A stretch of DNA of 64,000 nt, taken from positions 3,534,001 through 3,598,000 of the forward strand of contig CP050890.1 of NCBI GenBank assembly GCA_016745215.1. The letters are read 5' to 3'. Made by a program: the position numbers and the translations under genes. Below, one piece after another: positions 61,116 through 64,000 of this stretch. The stretch comes from Thiohalocapsa sp. PB-PSB1 (GTDB taxonomy: Bacteria; Pseudomonadota; Gammaproteobacteria; Chromatiales; Chromatiaceae). The stretch's first letter is position 1, and each line of letters begins with the position of its first letter. Below the pieces are notes generated by a model that saw only the letters and a list, made by a program, of their open reading frames with translations, did no database searches and was not told the DNA's origin.

Positions 61116-62330
61116 ATGTCAGACCCCGAACCCATCCCGGCCTGGTGGATCGTCGGTCCAGGCGAGCAGGCGCCCAACGGTGGCCTGAATGGCCTGCCCG
61201 AGGCGCCACCCTGGCGGGCCTTCGCAAAGCAGTCCGATGCCGACGCCGCCGCTGAGTCCGCCGGCGATCAGACCGGCCCGGTCGAGGACCGCGGCGCGGG
61301 CTTCAAGCTCGACCCCAAGCAATACGACATCATCAACGCGGCCATCTGTCTGCGCCGGCCGCTGCTGGTGCGCGGCAAGCCCGGCGTGGGCAAGACCATG
61401 CTGGCCTATCACATCGCCCGTCAGCTCCGGCTGCCGCGGGTGCTGCGCTGGTCCATCACCAGCCGTACCCAGCTGAAGGACGGTCTGTACCAGTATGACG
61501 CCATCGCGCGCCTGCAGGCGGCGTCACTGACGCGGCACAGCGCGCCCGGCTCATATGGGACACAAGGTGAAACAGATAATAGTCCCGTTGGAAATCAACG
61601 TGCTGTATCACGTCCTCACCTTAGAGCCCACATGAGCGACGCGTCCGACGACCCGCCGCCCATCGAGCGGTTCATGAAGCTCGGTCCGCTCGGCACCGCC
61701 TTCGCCACATCCAGGTTCCGCCGCCCCAGGGTCCTGTTGATCGACGAGCTGGACAAGAGCGACATCGACCTGCCGAACGACCTGCTGCACATCTTCGAGG
61801 AAGGGGAATTCGAGATCCCCGAGCTAGAACGGGAGACCGATCAGCCGGAAGGGGGCAAATCCAAGCCCGCTCGGCCGGCAAACTCGCAAGAGGGCCGGCC
61901 CGTCCGTCTGCCCGTGCAGGGCCATCGCGAAGAAACGCCCGTATTGGTGCGCGACGGCAAGGTCCCTTGCCGGGACTTCCCCATCGTCATCATGACCACC
62001 AACGACGAGCGCGACTTTCCGCCGGCCTTCCTGCGCCGCTGCCTGGAGCTGGACATCGCCCCGCCGGACGAGGCAGCCCTGATCGAGATCGTCAAGTCCC
62101 ACCTCGGCCTTGCCGCCGATGCAGAGCTGGATGCGACCTACCGCGCCATCATCGACGCCTTCCACGCCCGCCGGGAGACCCGCGACAATGAACTGCCGAC
62201 CGATCGCCTGCTGCACGCCATCTTTCTGGCATGGAAGCATGTCGATATCGACCAGCGCATCGAGCGCGGCGAACCGCCGAAGGACAAGGATGCACTCATC
62301 GACTGCCTCTGGCCTGGCGAGACCAGCTGA
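61116..62330 (+). CDS. MoxR-type AAA+ ATPase of the conflict system
   Basis: AAA+ ATPase: Walker A LLVRGKPGVGKTMLAYHIAR, Walker B RVLLIDELDKSDIDLPNDLL, sensor 1 PIVIMTTNDERDFPPAFLRR and C-terminal lid (DNELPTDRLLHAIFLAWKH). 404 aa. A 29-codon palindromic insertion (61550-61636) lies between Walker A and B, where relatives run directly from a QAASL-like to a PPPIERFMKLGPLGTA-like segment. The frame is kept. It belongs to a different MoxR subgroup from the bat-operon gene at 42084 and lies between the protease and the vWA-like gene. Confidence 0.88.
   Translation: MSDPEPIPAWWIVGPGEQAPNGGLNGLPEAPPWRAFAKQSDADAAAESAGDQTGPVEDRGAGFKLDPKQYDIINAAICLRRPLLVRGKPGVGKTMLAYHIARQLRLPRVLRWSITSRTQLKDGLYQYDAIARLQAASLTRHSAPGSYGTQGETDNSPVGNQRAVSRPHLRAHMSDASDDPPPIERFMKLGPLGTAFATSRFRRPRVLLIDELDKSDIDLPNDLLHIFEEGEFEIPELERETDQPEGGKSKPARPANSQEGRPVRLPVQGHREETPVLVRDGKVPCRDFPIVIMTTNDERDFPPAFLRRCLELDIAPPDEAALIEIVKSHLGLAADAELDATYRAIIDAFHARRETRDNELPTDRLLHAIFLAWKHVDIDQRIERGEPPKDKDALIDCLWPGETS
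61550..61636 (+). repeat. 87-bp palindromic insertion inside the MoxR gene
   Basis: The ends are inverted repeats: CTCATATGGGACACAAGGTG on the left, and the complement of the right end reads CTCATGTGGGCTCTAAGGTG. The length is 29 codons, so the reading frame continues. Base composition is poorer in GC than the surrounding gene. Only one copy is seen in this window. Confidence 0.8.
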
Positions 62331-62354
62331 CAATCGGGCGTTCACGACACCCGC

Positions 62355-64000
62355 ATGACCGACCCCGACGCCAACGCCCCGGACGGCACCGATCCAGGCT
62401 GGGACGCTCTGGGTCGGTTGCTCGCGGTCGTGCAAGGGCAGCTCGGTTTCCGCCCGACCAGCCGCGAGCTGGCGGAGGTGCTCTGGCTCGCCGACCGGAT
62501 CGATTCTGTCCCGTCGGCCTGGTCGGCGCGGGTGCCCGCCGAGCCGGAGCAAAACGCGGCCGACGGCAAGGAGCAGCAGCGCACCGACGCGGATTCAGGC
62601 AAGCAGAACGAAAAGCAAGGGCAGGGCGACGATTCCAAGCCAAAGCCGGACGCCACCGACGCACCCCCCAGGACGCGAGCCTATCCGACCACGGCCGCCG
62701 CGGCGGACGATGCCGGCGCTCATCCGGCAACCACTGTCGATGTGCCCGACCGTGCCTTCCTCACGCAAAGCCTGGCGCTGGGACGGACCTGGCGGCGTCT
62801 GCGTCGCCGGCTGCCGGCCCGGCGTGAGCCGATCCTCGACATTCAGGCCACCGCCGCGCGCATCGCCGCTTACGAGCTTGCCGGCACTCCGGTCTGGGAG
62901 CCGATCTGGCGGCCAGGTCGCGAGCCCTGGCTCGACCTGACGCTGGTCATCGACAACGGCCCCGCCATGCCGATCTGGGAGCCGTTGGTCAACGAGATCG
63001 AGACCCTGTTGCGGCGCACCGGCGCCTTTGCCCAGTTGCGTTTGCAGACCTTGGAAACCGGCCAAGCCACCGCGGAGCTGCGCGAGGGGTGCCCCAAGAC
63101 CAACCAGCGCGGCAAGGGGCGAAAGATCAGCGAGAAGGCCCGCGGCAAGCCGTTGCCCGGGCGCGATCCGGCTCGCACCCTGACCTTGGTACTGACCGAC
63201 TGCATCTCCGCCGGCTGGTATCAGCCATCTACGCTCGAGCTGTTGGCGCGGCTTGGCCGTGGCGGTCTGTTGGCTGTGCTGCAGCTGATGCCGCCGACGC
63301 GCTGGATCGACACCGCCTTGGGCCTCGGCGAACAGCTTTGGCTGCGGCCCGTTCCCAGGCGTCCGTCCGCGTTACCGAGCCTGGCACCCAGCCGACCGCG
63401 GCGCGATGCAACCGACCCGCCCGATACGGCCGGCAACACAAACCAGGTGCTCGACCTGCCCGTCATCGACCGCTCCCCATTGGGCGTTGCCGATCTAACC
63501 GACGCCCTGCTCGGCGGCATCTACCGCCTGCGGCTGCTTGGCTATCGGCTGAACTGGACCGAGCCGGCGTCGGTGACCGAATCGCCCTATGTGCGGGCGC
63601 GCACGCAAGCCGAGCGCCTTGATGACTTCCTCTCCGTCGCCTCACCGGCGGCGCGCCGCTTGGCCGGCTACCTGTCGCGGGTTCCCTATCCGCTGACCGT
63701 GCGCATGATGCACCTGGTGCAGCGATCGATGGCACCGCGCGACGACCTCTCCGCCTTGGCCGAGGTCTTCTCCGGCGGCCTGCTGGAAGAGATCGGTGAC
63801 GGATTGCCGACCCGTTATCGACTCATCGGCCTGGACGAAGGCGAACCCGGCGGCGGGTCGCTGGTCAGCGGACTGGCCGATCTGATCTCCCATGACGAGG
63901 CTTGGCAGGTGCTGGAGCGGGTCTCCGCGGACCTGGAGCGCCGCGGACATCCAGGCCGGAATTGGAATCTGGTGATCGAGGACGCCGCGGCGGGTAAACG
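62355..64000 (+). CDS. SAV_2336-related vWA-like protein (partial)
   Basis: Runs off the window end. The N-terminal helical domain (LGRLLAVVQGQLGFRPTSRE) is followed by an acidic low-complexity linker, then LALGRTWRRLRRRLPAR and WLDLTLVIDNGPAMPIWEPL, a divergent vWA MIDAS (D-x-G-x-x-M in place of DxSxS), with LTLVLTDCISAGW as the later Asp motif. A second half follows (VADLTDALLGGIYRLRLLGY, LAGYLSRVPYPLTVRMMHLV). The arrangement matches SAV_2336-type proteins, the vWA partners of MoxR in predicted conflict systems. The start at 62355 lies 24 bases after the ATPase stop. Confidence 0.82.
   Translation, partial: MTDPDANAPDGTDPGWDALGRLLAVVQGQLGFRPTSRELAEVLWLADRIDSVPSAWSARVPAEPEQNAADGKEQQRTDADSGKQNEKQGQGDDSKPKPDATDAPPRTRAYPTTAAAADDAGAHPATTVDVPDRAFLTQSLALGRTWRRLRRRLPARREPILDIQATAARIAAYELAGTPVWEPIWRPGREPWLDLTLVIDNGPAMPIWEPLVNEIETLLRRTGAFAQLRLQTLETGQATAELREGCPKTNQRGKGRKISEKARGKPLPGRDPARTLTLVLTDCISAGWYQPSTLELLARLGRGGLLAVLQLMPPTRWIDTALGLGEQLWLRPVPRRPSALPSLAPSRPRRDATDPPDTAGNTNQVLDLPVIDRSPLGVADLTDALLGGIYRLRLLGYRLNWTEPASVTESPYVRARTQAERLDDFLSVASPAARRLAGYLSRVPYPLTVRMMHLVQRSMAPRDDLSALAEVFSGGLLEEIGDGLPTRYRLIGLDEGEPGGGSLVSGLADLISHDEAWQVLERVSADLERRGHPGRNWNLVIEDAAAGK

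Overview
The window reads as a chromosome segment of a GC-rich gammaproteobacterium. The gene set (sppA, maf, ycgN, ogt, xerD, yajQ, dsbC, a complete moxR/bat operon, mrfAB, trhP) is proteobacterial. The heavy load of toxin-antitoxin remnants, IS debris and four-helix-bundle elements with hexamer repeats fits a purple-sulfur-type lineage (Chromatiales). That placement is an inference, because no rRNA or other phylogenetic marker gene is present.

Layout. 1-5.3 kb: housekeeping genes (SppA peptidase; Maf and YcgN on the minus strand; Ogt-XerD with overlapping ends; YajQ; DsbC). 5.3-11.2 kb: accessory debris. It holds a gene split by a 400-bp element with a 4-bp target duplication, DUF433/DUF5615 and UPF0175/DUF3368 toxin-antitoxin pairs, an IS200-like element inside perfect 39-bp inverted repeats, a truncated conflict-type gene, an Uma2 nuclease, and remnants of an integron-type integrase and an IS630 transposase. 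11.7-17 kb: a defence cluster made of a frameshifted XRE-HTH/SNF2 helicase with a DUF3883 tail, an AAA15 ATPase and a DUF1156 methyltransferase cut off by an ISKra4 fragment. 17.8-33.5 kb: a composite region bounded by two direct copies (3.48 and 3.16 kb) of one segment. Each copy carries a transposase start, a tandem array of ~159-bp REP-pair units (12 and 10 units), an IS66 tail and an antitoxin gene. Between them lie a PIN toxin relic, IS91 pieces, a deleted Fic gene, a REP-associated tyrosine transposase element with 28-bp inverted repeats, and darT-darG plus a DUF6236 gene sandwiched between the end of hsdS and the start of hsdR.

33.6-43 kb (minus strand): an intact moxR-DUF58-DUF4381-batA-batB-batC-batD operon with a coupled secreted esterase gene. 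43.3-44.3 kb: an EAL-domain fragment and a second copy of the four-helix-bundle element. 45.2-49.6 kb: mrfA-mrfB and a LuxR-type response regulator, joined by 4-bp overlaps. 49.8-56.7 kb: a cNMP-GGDEF protein, a ChaN-PDZ protein, a CAP-domain secreted protein, TrhP and a CopD-like membrane protein. Three of these are followed at once by the same ~145-bp long-hairpin repeat, whose fourth copy follows maf. 57.8-64 kb: a plus-strand cluster of an unknown 433-aa protein, a trypsin-like protease, a MoxR AAA+ ATPase and a SAV_2336-related protein with a vWA-like motif. It matches the vWA-MoxR-VMAP class of predicted conflict systems and runs off the window.

The most unusual signals are the small non-autonomous elements: the TAAG-duplicating element family with fossil four-helix-bundle ORFs, the stop-codon-proximal hairpin family, an 87-bp palindrome inserted in frame in the conflict-system MoxR gene, and the REP-pair arrays inside a segmental duplication. 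No tRNA, rRNA or CRISPR array was seen.
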